Origin: Pogonophryne albipinna
Lineage: Eukaryota > Chordata > Actinopteri > Perciformes > Artedidraconidae
Length of the DNA: 64,000 nt
Assembly (NCBI GenBank): GCA_028583405.1
Contig: JAPTMU010000094.1
Location: 234,154 to 298,153, forward strand
Direction: 5' to 3'
In this document: in pieces, positions 34,960 through 45,445 of the stretch
How the letters are laid out: the number at the start of each line of letters is the position of its first letter
Numbering within the stretch: the stretch's first letter is position 1
Notes under the pieces: model-generated
Seen by the model: only the letters and a program-made list of their open reading frames with translations
What the model was told of the DNA's origin: nothing
The model's database searches: none
Translations under genes and position numbers: made by a program

Positions 34960-35683
34960 CTTTGACAATAAATACATACAAAAATGTCATCTGTGGAAGC
35001 CGTGGCGCTGTAAAAAGCACGACCAATCATCTGAGCTGGCCTGGCAAAAATGACTGGATGGCCTACCTGCCTGTCAGCCTTCCATCTGTGCACAAGCTTA
35101 TCTCGTGCCCTCATTGGTCATGTGCGCGTTCGTGTGTGTTGGAGGAGGGGCTCTGTAAGGAACTCTGAAGGAAGGGGCAGATTTTTTTCGGTTGTGTATT
35201 TTCAAATTCTAGCGCACTCAAGCTGGTTTCTCCATTCTTACCTACCTACCTTTAATAAATGCAGGCACATTTTTAGCAGCTATTCATACTAAATCAGTTG
35301 TCCCTCCCCCTGGTGCCAGGTCCAACAGATCCATCTTTAGGCTCAGCAGCCCTGTCCCCCCATAATGCTGAACCTGAACCAGCTTTTCTCCCAACTGAAG
35401 GAGGTGAGCAGCATTGTGTTGAATGACATGCCACTTAACATATCTGAAGGGAGACTGGAATACAACACATATATATAACAAAAAGCTAACATCTAATTTA
35501 AATTATACATTTCAAACACAGTATTTTCCCACATAGCCAATGATCTATATAAAACAAAAAACTGCTTTTAGTCTATTTAGGATGATGGACAGTTTGAAGC
35601 ATTGAGTGATCAGTCTGTAAACAAAATGTTAATCACAGACATTTTGGTTATGATATTAATACTAATGTTATTATATTAAAGCA

Positions 35684-35770
35684 GGGGTGGGGAACCTCCG
35701 GCCCCAGGGCCGTATACGGACCGCTAGACCATTTGGTACGGCCCTCGAGGTAATTTATAAACAAAGTGGC
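35684..35770 (+). repeat. hAT-like terminal fragment (CAGGGGTGGGGAACC)
   Basis: CAGGGGTGGGGAACCTCCGG and repeated GGCCGTATACGG / TACGGCCCTCG words resemble a second hAT end, inside the right arm of the 31910-35838 element. No partner end or flanking duplication was found. Confidence 0.4.
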
Positions 35771-35838
35771 CTGTGCCTGGTGGTGGGGCCCAATGTGATA
35801 TATTTTCATGGGGCCCAAAATCCCTGGCGGCGCCCCTG

Positions 35839-36090
35839 GTTGTGGCATTGGCAAAGGTCAGGAAATCACAGAAGTCATTATAGTTCGTATTTTGTGCACC
35901 ATGAGTGTCTGTGTCATATTTCATGGCAATCCATCCAGTACATGTTTAACTAAAACCCAAATATATCAACCTGATAGTGTTATAGGAAAGGTCAGTAAGA
36001 CAGATCCTCCAGTTGAATTGACTGTCATGGCAGTTCTTTCAGTAGTTAAGGAGATATTTCAGTCTGTACACAAGTGGCGGACTGATTGAC
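35839..36090 (+). repeat. Dispersed fish repeat, right part after the hAT insertion
   Basis: Continues the repeat at 31672-31909: AAAGGTCAGGAAATCACAGA, TTTCATGGCAATCCATCCAG, GAGATATTTCAGTCTGTACA. The flanking GTTGTGGC is the hAT duplication. Confidence 0.5.
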
Positions 36091-36480
36091 GTGAGTGCAA
36101 CGCCTCTCTTTCTCCCAAGCCGTGGGATTAAAGTTAAAAGCTGATTTCCTTCTTTTAGCTGGGAGCGCCTATTTTTGTCATGCCATATTTTTGTCATGCC
36201 TTATTTTCATCTTCACTTGTGTTTGGATTGTTTTACATCCATTGGATTGTGCTCCCTCCTCTTTCCCAATGTGCGTTCCACTGGGAGACAACACTGTCTA
36301 TTCATATCAATGTCGCAATCAAAAATGTAGTCATTTTAGTCTACATTACACGCAGTGGAACATGACACATACACTCACAGAAAAATGTGGCCTAATATAG
36401 AGGATTTATGTATTTCAATTGCATATAAAATTTCCTTCCATTTAGATGACATAGTTCTGACATTAATTGACTAATATTAC

Positions 36481-38190
36481 ATTACATTACATTACATTGC
36501 ATTTAGCTGACACTTTTATCCAAAGCGACTTACAATAAGTACATTCGACCAGGAAGACACAACCTTGAAGAAAACAGAATCATATAAGTACATCAGGTTT
36601 CATAGAGCCAAACATTTCAAGTGCTACTCAAATGGCTTTAGATAAGCCAGTCCTTTATTAGTATATAAGTGCTCTGTTAGCAGTTCTTTGTTAGTGATTC
36701 TATTGCTCGTAGTGGAGTCGAAAGAGATGAGTTTTCAGTCTCCCCCGGAAGATGTGTAAGCTTTCTGCTGTCCTGATTTCAATGGGGAGCTCATTCCACC
36801 ATTTTGGATCCAGGATAGCAAACCCACGTGTTTTTGCTGATGGGAACTTGGGTCCCCCTCGCAGCGAGGGTGCAGCGAGTCGTTTGGCTGATACAGAGTG
36901 TAGTGCACACACTGGGGTGTACAGTTTAACCATGTCCTGGATGTAGGAAGGGCCAGATCCATTCGCAGCATGGTACGCAAGTACCATTGTCTTGAAGTGG
37001 ATTCTAGCAGTTACCGAAAGCCAGTGAAGTGAGCGGAGGAGCGGCGTGGTGTGGGAAAATGTTGGAAGGTTGAAGACCAGACAAGCCGCTGCATTCTGGA
37101 TGAGCTGCAGAGGTCGGATGGCACATGCAGGTAGACCAGCCAGGAGGGAGTTGCAGTAGTCTAGGCGTGAGATGACGAGAGCCTGGACCAGAACCTGCGT
37201 CGCTTTCTGGGTCAGCTGGGGACGTATCCTCCTGATGTTGTAAAGCGTGTATCTGCAGCAGCGGGTTGTAGCAGCGATGTTTGCAGTGAAGGACAGTTTG
37301 TTATCTAGGATCACACCCAGATTCCTTGCAGTCTGCGTCGGGGAAACAACAGAGGGGCCGATGTTGATTGTTAGGTCAAGAGTGGGACACTCTTTTCCCG
37401 GAAGGAAAAGCAGTTCAGTCTTGTCGAGGTTGAGCTTGAGGTGATGATCAGACATCCACTGAGAGATGTCAGCTAGACAAGCAGAGATGCGTTCGACGAC
37501 CTGAGTCTCTGAGCGGGGAAAGGACAGAATTAATTGGGTGTCGTCAGCGTAGCAGTGGTATGAAAAACCATGCGGGCTAATGACAGATCCGAACGAGTTT
37601 GTGTACAAGGAGAAGAGGAGGGGACCAAGAACAGAGCCCTGAGGGACCCCTGTAGTTAATTGACAAGGGTCAGAGTCGGACCCTCTCCGAGTTACCCTGT
37701 AGGTACGGTCTTTGAGGTATGAGGTGAGGAGGGAAAGTGCAGAGCCTGAAACTCCAAGTTTTTGGAGAGTGCGAGGGAGGATCTGATCGTTCACCGTGTC
37801 GAATGCAGCAGACAGGTCCAAAAGGATGAAGACAGAGGACAGGGATGCTGCTTTGGCAGTGTGCAGTTTCTCAGAGACAGCAAGGAGAGCAGTTTCTGTG
37901 GGGTGACCTGCCTTGAAACCAGACTGGTGCGGATCCAGAAGGTTGTTCTGATGGAGATAACAGGAGAGTTGTTTAAAGACAGCGCGTTCAAGTGTTTTAG
38001 ACAGGAACGGGAGGAGAGAGACAGGCCTGTAGTTTATAACATCAGACGGGTTGAGAATGGGTTTCTTTAGGAGAGGGTTTCCTCTTGCCTCCTTGAGACT
38101 GTTTGGAAAGTGACCAGAAGTTAGAGAAGTGTTGATGAAATGGGTGAGAAACGGTAGAATATCAGGAGCGATAGTCTGAAGGAGGTAATA
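36481..38190 (-). mobile_element. L2-clade LINE, 5'-truncated with open RT (copy B)
   Basis: The minus-strand element ends in the typical tail: AAGTCGCTTTGGATAAAAGT, then GCAATGTAATGTAATG repeats at 36481-36500. It is truncated at the 5' end near 38190, inside the RT domain, so endonuclease and ORF1 are gone. The 11.6 kb copy shares the tail and the last 180 codons. A separate L2-like end at 41.3-41.9 kb belongs to a different subfamily. Confidence 0.9.
36700..38190 (-). CDS. Partial L2 reverse transcriptase, uninterrupted
   Basis: About 496 codons are open from the truncation point to a stop at 36700. In order they show NYRPVSLLPFLSKTLERA, HQSGFKAGHPTETALL, ILLDLSAAFDTVND (first catalytic Asp region), TGVPQGSVLGPLLFSLY, the catalytic box YADD at 37551-37540, LNLDKTELLFLPG, and the C-terminal SRLDYCNSLLAGLPACAIRP through WWNELPIEIRTAES to LKTHLFRLHYEQ. 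All RT palm motifs are intact by eye. There is no start codon of its own because the element is 5'-truncated, and the usual N-terminal endonuclease is missing. It is not a host gene. The absence of frameshifts suggests a fairly recent insertion. Confidence 0.85.
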   Translation of the reverse strand, partial: YYLLQTIAPDILPFLTHFINTSLTSGHFPNSLKEARGNPLLKKPILNPSDVINYRPVSLLPFLSKTLERAVFKQLSCYLHQNNLLDPHQSGFKAGHPTETALLAVSEKLHTAKAASLSSVFILLDLSAAFDTVNDQILPRTLQKLGVSGSALSLLTSYLKDRTYRVTRRGSDSDPCQLTTGVPQGSVLGPLLFSLYTNSFGSVISPHGFSYHCYADDTQLILSFPRSETQVVERISACLADISQWMSDHHLKLNLDKTELLFLPGKECPTLDLTINIGPSVVSPTQTARNLGVILDNKLSFTANIAATTRCCRYTLYNIRRIRPQLTQKATQVLVQALVISRLDYCNSLLAGLPACAIRPLQLIQNAAACLVFNLPTFSHTTPLLRSLHWLSVTARIHFKTMVLAYHAANGSGPSYIQDMVKLYTPVCALHSVSAKRLAAPSLRGGPKFPSAKTRGFAILDPKWWNELPIEIRTAESLHIFRGRLKTHLFRLHYEQ

Positions 38191-38194
38191 AACC

Positions 38195-39750
38195 CTGCAG
38201 ATACATAATAACTATGTCTACAACCTTATTATCAATACATGCAATGTGTTTCAAATACATTAGAACCAGGCTTATGTATTCGATCTAAATAAAGCCTATG
38301 CATTTTAAATTCATAAGATCCAGGTTTATGTAATAAATATTATTTGGTGCAGTAATTTAATAATGCATAAAATGAGTTACTCTAGTAACATGTACTCCAC
38401 TTGTTGTGGGTGTAATACTGTGGCTACTTTTCATTTCAGTTTTCATACAACCTGTTTTCTCCCACAACACAAAAGCAATCCCAAACAGACGAAGGACACA
38501 AAAAGAACTGTGGTCCCGTGGAGGACGAGGGGATCTTCAGGAGTCCCTACCCAGGAGATGCAGGAGCTGGTTGTCTCTGGAAGGCACTCTCTGAAGAATT
38601 ACAAGTATGCTTCATCTCCCTTTGATGTCTTTCTGTGATGAGATATAAACCCTGATGGCAATAACAGACCTCTTTGAACAATAAAAAAATCGAATCTCAG
38701 CGTAACAACACCAAAGGCTCGGAGAGGCAGTGCTTTTGTAAACAAGCTGTTCCCTCGAGTGGATGAGGCGGCATCTGCAGGGTCGCTGATGCTGAGCGGC
38801 ATTACAAACTGTCCTGTTCCACGGGATCTCATTGTTTCCTTATCAGGAGGAATATTCCACCAGCATGATGGTATGTGTGTTTAATGTACATATTATCCTT
38901 TCATTATGATTACATTTTAAGCTGGAATGTGCCAGTGTTGCCATGTGAAGGACCCTTGTTGGTTCCTAAAATGTCTTTTTAATGCATTTCTTAATACAAC
39001 AAATTATACAAATAATAGTAAAACAAATAAATAATAATATTAAATTGTAATAATATTGCAAATAATACTCATAATTATATCAATAACAGCGACAATTATA
39101 ACGTATTTTATTAATATTTTATTTTATTAAATGTAATTGACTGTTTTATCAAAAAGAAACCCAGATGTATGCACTTTCACACACATACTTTAAGTCAAAT
39201 ACAGTATTTAGACGAAATAAATGTACATGACAACACATACTTAAATATGTTATCTTGATAGTGATAATGTTCTGTCAAAAAATACATAGTTTACTGAAGA
39301 AACAATGTGAGTTATTTGTAGGAAATGAAGATGACAAAGGTGTAATTACAGATAAGCTTGAGTTGAGAACTGGACCAGAAAGAGTCTTGAAGTATCTGTT
39401 GCCATGGTAACTTAGCTGAAGTTTCTTTGTGGCACTCGACATTATGGAAATGAGTCAGATGCTCTGACACAGGACGAGTCGCTTCACTGGGTTTCTGCTG
39501 CGAGGATCACTCCCCGGGTACACTGTGCACATAAGGTATAAAATACACTGCAGGAGGATTAACCCTTTGATTCAGTGTTTGCTTCTCATCATCATCATTA
39601 TTTAAGTTCAATCCTCAGATAAAATGGAGATGTTTGAAATTAGCCACCCTGGTAATCTATAGGAAGCTTGAGAATAGATGCCTAGACATTAAACATACAA
39701 ATATTAACATGACAATAATAACTGTATTTAACATCTTTCTTCCAGGATGC
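38195..39750. other. Mostly unique non-coding DNA
   Basis: AT-rich with several AATAAT runs (39010-39120). One exon-like interval is listed separately at 38440-38604. Confidence 0.35.
38440..38604 (+). other. Exon-like interval, open in several frames
   Basis: A clean acceptor (TACTTTTCATTTCAG) ends at 38439 and a GTATGC donor-like site follows 38604. The 165 bases are a multiple of three and open in the phase-0 frame (YNLFSPTTQKQ ... ALSEELQ). Other frames are also open, so coding cannot be argued from this alone. No family is recognised. Confidence 0.22.
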
Positions 39751-40012
39751 AGCCTTTAAAGAGCCTGTGACACGAGTTTCCCCCATCATCCAAACCCATC
39801 AATTTGAGTAAATATTGTCCCCTTGAAAATCGTTACTGAACTGATTTTGGATATTTGTACTTTGATAACCATTAATCTGCCCTTCAATGTTGACAATTTT
39901 CTGGATCTTCTCGGGGATTCTTCAAGTCCCGCCAAATGATGTGTGACGTCATTGCGGGCACAGCGCTCCAGCTGCACGGTTCAGGATCCCAGCATCTGCA
40001 TGTAAACGCACG

Positions 40013-40171
40013 ATGGCGCACACAGCAGCAAGCTCAGAGTCAGACAGCGATGACAGTTTAATTTTGAACGTGTCTGAGAGCTCATATGAGACTGAAGGAT
40101 CGGTTTATGTTGTATCTGTTAGAAGTTTAGGAATTAGGTGCGTCAATATGGGCGATCATACGGTCATGTAG
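40013..40171 (+). pseudogene. Short serine/acidic N-terminal ORF in a TTAA transposon
   Basis: ATG GCG opens MAHTAASSESDSDDSLILNV and then SESSYETEGS, a Ser/Asp/Glu-rich start of a kind seen at the N-terminus of fish transposon proteins. It runs 52 codons to a TAG two bases before the MITE at 40173. A possible donor (TTAG|GTGCGT) lies near its end. Without a recognisable domain the function is unknown; a first coding exon of the parent transposon is the best guess. Confidence 0.3.
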
Positions 40172-40172
40172 C

Positions 40173-40340
40173 CAGTGGTGGACTGGGACTAAAAATCATC
40201 CCGGGACTCTCGACCGGCCCACTTCGGTACCGCTAGTAAATTGTCAACGGGGGGAGTGGGGGATGTGCTAGTGACTTATCCGACCGGCCCACTTCGGTAC
40301 CAGCCCATCGGGATTCGTCCCGATGGCCAGTCCGCCACTG
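40173..40340. mobile_element. hAT MITE (CAGTGGTGGACTGG family), copy 2
   Basis: Ends CAGTGGTGGACTGG and CCAGTCCGCCACTG, interior CTCTCGACCGGCCCACTTCG as in the copy at 21173-21376. No matching 8-bp duplication is visible, so one flank may have been rearranged. Confidence 0.7.
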
Positions 40341-41254
40341 CACCCAGCCCAGCCCACGTAAACTGTCAACGGGGGGGGCCCTCGCTGCGGGGAAACGGTG
40401 GACCTAGTGTCCCGATCGGAGTGGGAATAATAATAATAATCCGTGCATTTTATCCATTAATTTCCCCAACATTGTGGTAAAAAAACACACGTTTAATCCA
40501 TGTTGGTGTACTACAACTACAAAAAGCATCGGTTTGTTTTCTCATCAGGAAATGCAGACCGGCTCAAACAAACGATTTTTAAATCATCATCCTCACGATC
40601 ATTTAATGTATCATATGTTCGCCGAATTGACATGAAAGCACTAATAAATGTAGTTTAATCCACTTGAGTTTACAACTACAAAAATAATCGATTTGTTTTT
40701 ATATCACATCCGACGGGAGGAAATTCAGCAGCTCTCACTACCGATTTGTAATCCTAATTTAATCATCATCTTCACCACGATCATTTATGTTTATGTTCAC
40801 CGAATTGACATGAAAGCACTGACAAATATGAATATACTGTAGTCAACTTCATTAAAACGTTATTAACGTGCATAAACTCAGTAATTCACAATTTCTACGC
40901 ATGACAACACACTTTGTCCGTGTTTGGCTCTCTCGCCGCACAGTGAAGCGTTCCCGCATTGACGTCACTTCCGGCTTCCCCCAAAACTTCAAAATGAGTC
41001 GAAGGAATTTCCCCGCGATGTTCGAAATTATTGATATTTATCGGAACGGTATCGCACCTTGTTTTTTAAACTGACGGTTCAAGATGACTAGTAGCCCAAT
41101 ATTTCATTGCACAACAGTTGTTGGGAGGCTGTCACAGGCTCTTTAAGAGAAGAGTTTTATCACAATACAATAAAACATGAACAATGTTACCAGTTAAAAC
41201 AGCCTAAAGCCATAAGAATGGAATCATACAAAATAAAAAACCCACAAAAAAAAC

Positions 41255-41885
41255 CATAATAATAATAATAACAATACATTATATTTATATAGCGCCTTTC
41301 AAGGGACCCAAGGTCGCTGTACATGGTGGACAAACAAAACAAACAGACAATCAAAGGGCAAACAAAAAATAAAGGAAGCCGGGGGACCAAGAAAGGGCTG
41401 GGGCCCGAAGGCCAGGGTGAACAGGTGTGTTTGTAATGATGATTTGAAGATGTCCAGGGAGGCAGCATTACGGATCTCGGCAAGTGCATTCCAGAGGGTG
41501 GGGGCCGCAACACTGAACGCCCTGTCACCAACAGTTCGGAGGCTAAGGCGGCGGATGGAGAGCAGGCCCGTGTCTGAGGACCGCAGACTCCGAGAAGGGG
41601 TGTAGGGATGGAGGAGGTCCGATAAGTACTGGGGGGCGAGGGTTTGGAGGGACTTGTACGTGAGGAGGAGTGTTTTGTACTGAATCCGGGACTTGACCGG
41701 CAGCCAGTGTTGCTGGATGAGGGTGGGGGTGATGTGTTGCCATGGCTTGGTGCAGGTGAGAAGCCTGGCGGCAGAGTTCTGGACGTATTGGAGCCTGTCC
41801 AGGGTTTTGCTGGGAACCCCGGACAGGACTCCATTGCAGTAGTCCAGACGGGATGTGATGAAGGCGTGTGTCTGGCAATGTTTTT
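41255..41885 (-). mobile_element. L2/CR1-type LINE 3' fragment with intact C-terminal frame
   Basis: On the minus strand one frame is open from about 41879 to a TGA at 41299-41301. It reads ITSRLDYCNGVLSGVPSKTL, DRLQYVQNSAARLL, HWLPVKSRIQYKTLLLTYKS, SLRTVGDRAFSVAAPTLWNA and FKSSLQTHLFTLAF. This is the region downstream of the RT core in L2-type LINEs. Just beyond, AAAGGCGCTATATAAATATA and a TTATTA run form the 3' tail. The longer minus-strand frame 41187-42068 is a different, spurious frame. Confidence 0.85.
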
Positions 41886-41889
41886 GAGA

Positions 41890-43390
41890 TGGTAAGATAC
41901 AATAAACACAGATACATTATATGGGAAAATAATGGTAAATATAAATGAAATACAGATTAAAGAGTCCACAGACATTAAGCATATACAACCTCTGACATAT
42001 TTGCTTAACACGTGGTGCTTTAAGCAACAATGGATTGACAGTGAGAGAACATTTGAAGAGCATAACAAGCTAGCAAAGTGGCGGCTTGAATAAAGCTTTT
42101 AAAATAAAATCTGAAATCAGGTGGATAACATTCACTTCACACTAACTGCTTATTTTATCTGATGATGACAGTCAGAGATGTTGACGCTTTGATAATATTT
42201 TTAATAATTTATTAAACATGTTTTCCTTTTGTACTAAACATGCATCTATCAAAGTACAGTCGTTATCTGAGGGTTAAAGAGGCTTTTACTATTGTTTTTA
42301 ATTATTAATGGCTGCTTTGATGCATTTTGGAATCCTTTTACCTTGTATTACTTTCATTTCAGTGTTGTATGTTTCAATGTCATTGTGCCTATGTGGAAAT
42401 GTAATATTTCTTACTGACTTGAGGATACAATAGAGGGTGATTGTGTTAAAGAAAGCTAACACCTTTAATAAATCGCACCAAAGAAAGGTTGAATGATGTA
42501 CTAGCCTGATTTCAGACCTTTTGAATGTCGCCCACATCTTCGATTTGTTCAGCGTATCAGTGAAGTGAAACGAAATGGCATTTCAGTCAGCCAGTCGGTC
42601 TGAAATGCTTTTGAAATAAGTGGTTGGCATTGGTTTGAATGAATTATTCAATGAAAAACAGACTCACATTTATACTTTTCAAATGTGTTTTTTTCAAACG
42701 TAAAAATAGGGTTAGGCTTCAATTATTAAGCATTTTAAAATAATCAAATTCTTCTGTTATCTGTTGATAAAACCAGTTGGATATCACTGTATCCACCAGC
42801 ATTTTAAGATGAAACTCAGTATAAGGGAGTTTCATGTGTTTTTATAACATCCTGGACATACATTTCCTGGTGCATTACATGTACTGTATAGAAAATGCCT
42901 ACATCGCAGGCACAAATAGAGATTAATTTCATTGTGTTACTGTGATCTAATAGAGGGATTTGTTGCAGCGCTCAGCACTCGCAGCATTCAGTGAGAATGA
43001 TGAGTGCCAAGAGTGCAGCTCTGTAGCTCACTGCCAGCTGTAACTGTGTCACAGCCACTTGCTATGTCAACAGGCCTGCCTTCCATCATCAATATTTATC
43101 AGAGAATCTGCACACCAAGGGGAGCACCGCACCCCTCATATTACACCCAGCTCATGCGTCTACATACTGTTACTTTGTTAGAGGAGTCTCCTGCATGCTG
43201 GGTGTACAGAGACGCTCTCCTCTCTGCCAACTGAGGACAATTTGTCAAATTGCCAGGCAGGGCCAAATAATAACAGATTTTATCTCGATGGATTAGCTTG
43301 TCTTGGCAGAACAGACCGGAACAGATTCTGGTCGACATTTTTGAAACATCTAAACAAATTACTTATTCTTACAATGACATGGTGATATGT
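41890..43390. other. Unique non-coding DNA
   Basis: No transposon end or supported exon was seen. Confidence 0.3.
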
Positions 43391-43402
43391 CCAAATGTTA
43401 TT

Positions 43403-43480
43403 TGTAATAATAATACCAATAAAGCTTTATATATACAGCACTTTTCATACAGCTCATGCAGCTCAAAGAGCTTTACAAAA
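43403..43480 (-). repeat. LINE-like 3' tail
   Basis: Minus strand: TGTAAAGCTCTTTGAGCTGC, then AAAGTGCTGTATATATAAAG, then a TTATTA run. This is the common tail of L2-type fish retroelements. Related tails lie at 14450, 41280, 45725 and 58606. Confidence 0.6.
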
Positions 43481-43824
43481 TGACACATCACAAGTTAAAA
43501 GTAAACAACAAGAAATTCCCCTCAGATTATTTGTTAAGAACTTTAAAAAGTACATGCAGCAAAATATAACATTTTATCAGGTTAATAGACACAAGGAGGT
43601 AAAATGTATGATAATACAAATAAAATAAAATAAATGATGGTTTCTCTCTGACAGATAAGACACAAGACAACTGAGATGCAACAATATTAAATATAAAATG
43701 TAAATTATATGATGTAACGAACGATTGACCGAAACCTTGGTTTCAGTCTAATTACTGGATACTTAATATGTGAAGGTTGATTACATGTGTTGTCCAGTTA
43801 CAGTTTTATATATACCTATTAAAG

Positions 43825-43885
43825 ATACCTGTTCCGAGTCATTGTGCTAAGTTTAGTTAGCCGACTGCTGGTGGTAGCTTAATAT
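43825..43885 (+). repeat. Dispersed fish repeat (TGCTAAGCTAAGTTAGC), short copy
   Basis: CATTGTGCTAAGTTTAGTTA and CCGACTGCTGGTGGTAGCTT match the fuller copy at 45360-45440. Confidence 0.5.
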
Positions 43886-44366
43886 ATTTCAATCAGGAGA
43901 GACTTCATTTTGTTTAAAGAACATTTATTGCCACATGCCATATGATAAATGTTAAGTCTTTGGCGATTAGACCCCGATCCTGAAATCGTATATCGGAAAT
44001 GCAGCCGTGAGCATATAGGAAACCCCCCCGGGGTCTAGACACTGGTGGTGATGCTGAAGATATGGATTTGATGAGGAGATGGGATGAGATCTTTGGATTA
44101 GCTCTCCTGGCACTGGATATGATGAAAGGAGGTGGGTGGGGAGGAGGCGGGCGGCAGCATGAAAACCTGAAATCACAGCTGACTGCAGAAGAGAGGAGAA
44201 CCATTTTAAAGTGTGGCTGCAGCACGGTAGTTGACTGCTGGAGATTGAGGTGAAATGTAATAGGTTAAAGAGAACGCCTGTGATGAGCTGATTATATGCA
44301 GCTGCGGAGTGAATGTATATACACCCAGTCTTCCTGAAAGAACTTGCGCTGAGCTTCATTTCATAG
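43886..44366 (-). repeat. Dispersed element with conserved ORF, inverted copy of 60387-60882
   Basis: The reverse complement matches 60387-60882 with scattered substitutions and small indels, starting ATGAAGCTCAGCGCAAGTTC and ending in GGCAATAAATGTTCTTTAAA. Both copies open with MKLSASSFRKT and share LFNLLHFTSISSS, LQSAVISGFHAAARLL and SSYPVPGELIQ, but the frames diverge after about 90 codons. The AATAAA near the end suggests an RNA-derived or gene-like unit. No domain is recognised. Confidence 0.7.
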
Positions 44367-45350
44367 ACAAGAAAGGAGGGTATTAGAAGTAGTCAGAGGC
44401 TCTTTGTGTGGGTCCCCTCTGGCTAATGTAATGCAATGTGTTCAAGTGTGCTAGGAGAAACACATTTAACCGTCTTGGCAACATTTACCAGTGGGATCAG
44501 TTTAAAATAAAATAGATAAAAACATCCATCACTGACAAATAGAGCAGACAAGGCTACATATAGTACTCTGTATGTAAAAGTTGATTTAATTTGTGGGGGT
44601 TTCTTAGCTGACATTGAATGGTACACAATTAGAATGGTGCATATTATATATTTTATACTGTTTCTATTATTTGATTTAATCATGTACTGTTAATGTGACA
44701 TTAGAAATGTAAGATACTTTCTTTTAGATATTGTATTGATCATTAAAGCATGTAAACTATTCACAGAAAATCTGAAAATGAGCAAAATAGGGCCTATTTA
44801 ATTTGTTTTGCATTTTTAAGAGTTCAGGGGTTCATCTCACCTTCGCTATCCAGTCCATTACTTTAGCAAAACTGTACTTCCCTGTGTCCTCCGTGACCTG
44901 GATTTGTGATCGCTGTCAGGCTGAATTCAACCAGCTCTGTCCATGTGCTAAGAGTCTTGGAAGAACCTGGCACTGCTGCACCAATGAGCAGATGTCTGTG
45001 AGAATAAATTGGCTGGAGAAAGTTTTTCCGGCACCTGTTCCATCCATGCTGGTAAGAGACATCAGACAAAGTGTACAGACACATATTTGCAACAGTGACA
45101 GACTCTCAGGATGGGATGATGTAGCTGGCAATGTGGGTTGAGGTTTCCGTGTTGTGACTCGAAACTTTATCAATCACAAAAAGTAACAAACCGGTTTGCA
45201 TTTCTGGGTCGAGACCAGAGTCCCTGGAGTCTTTGAGCAACTTGTTCCGATCAAGAAGTACACAACCCTCCGTAAAATGGAAACATGTCATTCTGAGAGA
45301 TTAGATTTTGTATCCATTCGAAGAAAAGACAATAAAGTGAGTTTAAAAAG
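44367..45350. other. Mostly unique non-coding DNA
   Basis: Contains one exon-like interval listed separately. No transposon termini recognised. Confidence 0.3.
44821..45051 (+). other. Exon-like interval, 77 codons, phase 0-0
   Basis: An acceptor-like TTTGCATTTTTAAG ends at 44820 and a strong donor CTG|GTAAGA follows 45051. The 231 bases are open in frame throughout and include WICDRCQAEFNQLCPC and GRTWHCCTNEQ, a Cys-rich peptide. The opposite strand is also open, which lowers the weight of the evidence. No family is recognised. Confidence 0.25.
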
Positions 45351-45354
45351 GCAG

Positions 45355-45445
45355 GTTTGTTGTCTTTGGACAGAGCCATGCTAGCTGTTTCCACCTGTTT
45401 CCAGTCTTTGTGCTAAGCTAAGTTAGCTGGCTGCTGACGTTAGCT
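45355..45445 (+). repeat. Dispersed fish repeat (ACAGAGCCATGCTAGCTG)
   Basis: GACAGAGCCATGCTAGCTGT, CCAGTCTTTGTGCTAAGCTA and AGTTAGCTGGCTGCTGACGT follow in order, a very common fish repeat by recognition, with a shorter copy at 43825. Confidence 0.55.

Larger units (their letters stand above)
31910..35838 (+). mobile_element. hAT-type transposon interrupted by an LTR retroelement
   Basis: Ends CAGGGGCGCCGTAAGG and CCTGGCGGCGCCCCTG share the terminal 10 bp CAGGGGCGCC. The 8-bp duplication GTTGTGGC flanks it (31902-31909, 35839-35846). Near the left end a plus-strand frame (32258-32369) looks like the first exon of a hAT transposase. The LTR element 32605-34959 sits inside. Without it the hAT is about 1.57 kb, too short for a full transposase. 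Confidence 0.88.
39760..41142. mobile_element. TTAA-flanked DNA transposon (AGAGCCTGTGACA ends) carrying a MITE
   Basis: TTAA at 39756-39759 and 41143-41146 flanks 13-bp ends AGAGCCTGTGACA and TGTCACAGGCTCT. This fits the TTAA-target piggyBac/Kolobok type. A short plus-strand frame (40013-40171) may be its first exon. A hAT-like MITE (40173-40340) is inserted immediately after. AT-rich paired repeats (ACATGAAAGCACT) occur at about 40629 and 40809. Confidence 0.78.

Noticed and set aside
36752..36946. Plus-strand frames opposite the L2 element
   Set aside because: Antisense shadows of the LINE coding frame.
41187..42068. Minus-strand 293-codon frame rich in Pro and Ser
   Set aside because: It is a shifted frame over an L2-type LINE; the LINE peptide is in a different frame.
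43967..44359. Host gene for the MKLSASSFRKT ORF
   Set aside because: An inverted relative at 60.4 kb and frame divergence after about 90 codons fit a dispersed repeat better than a gene.
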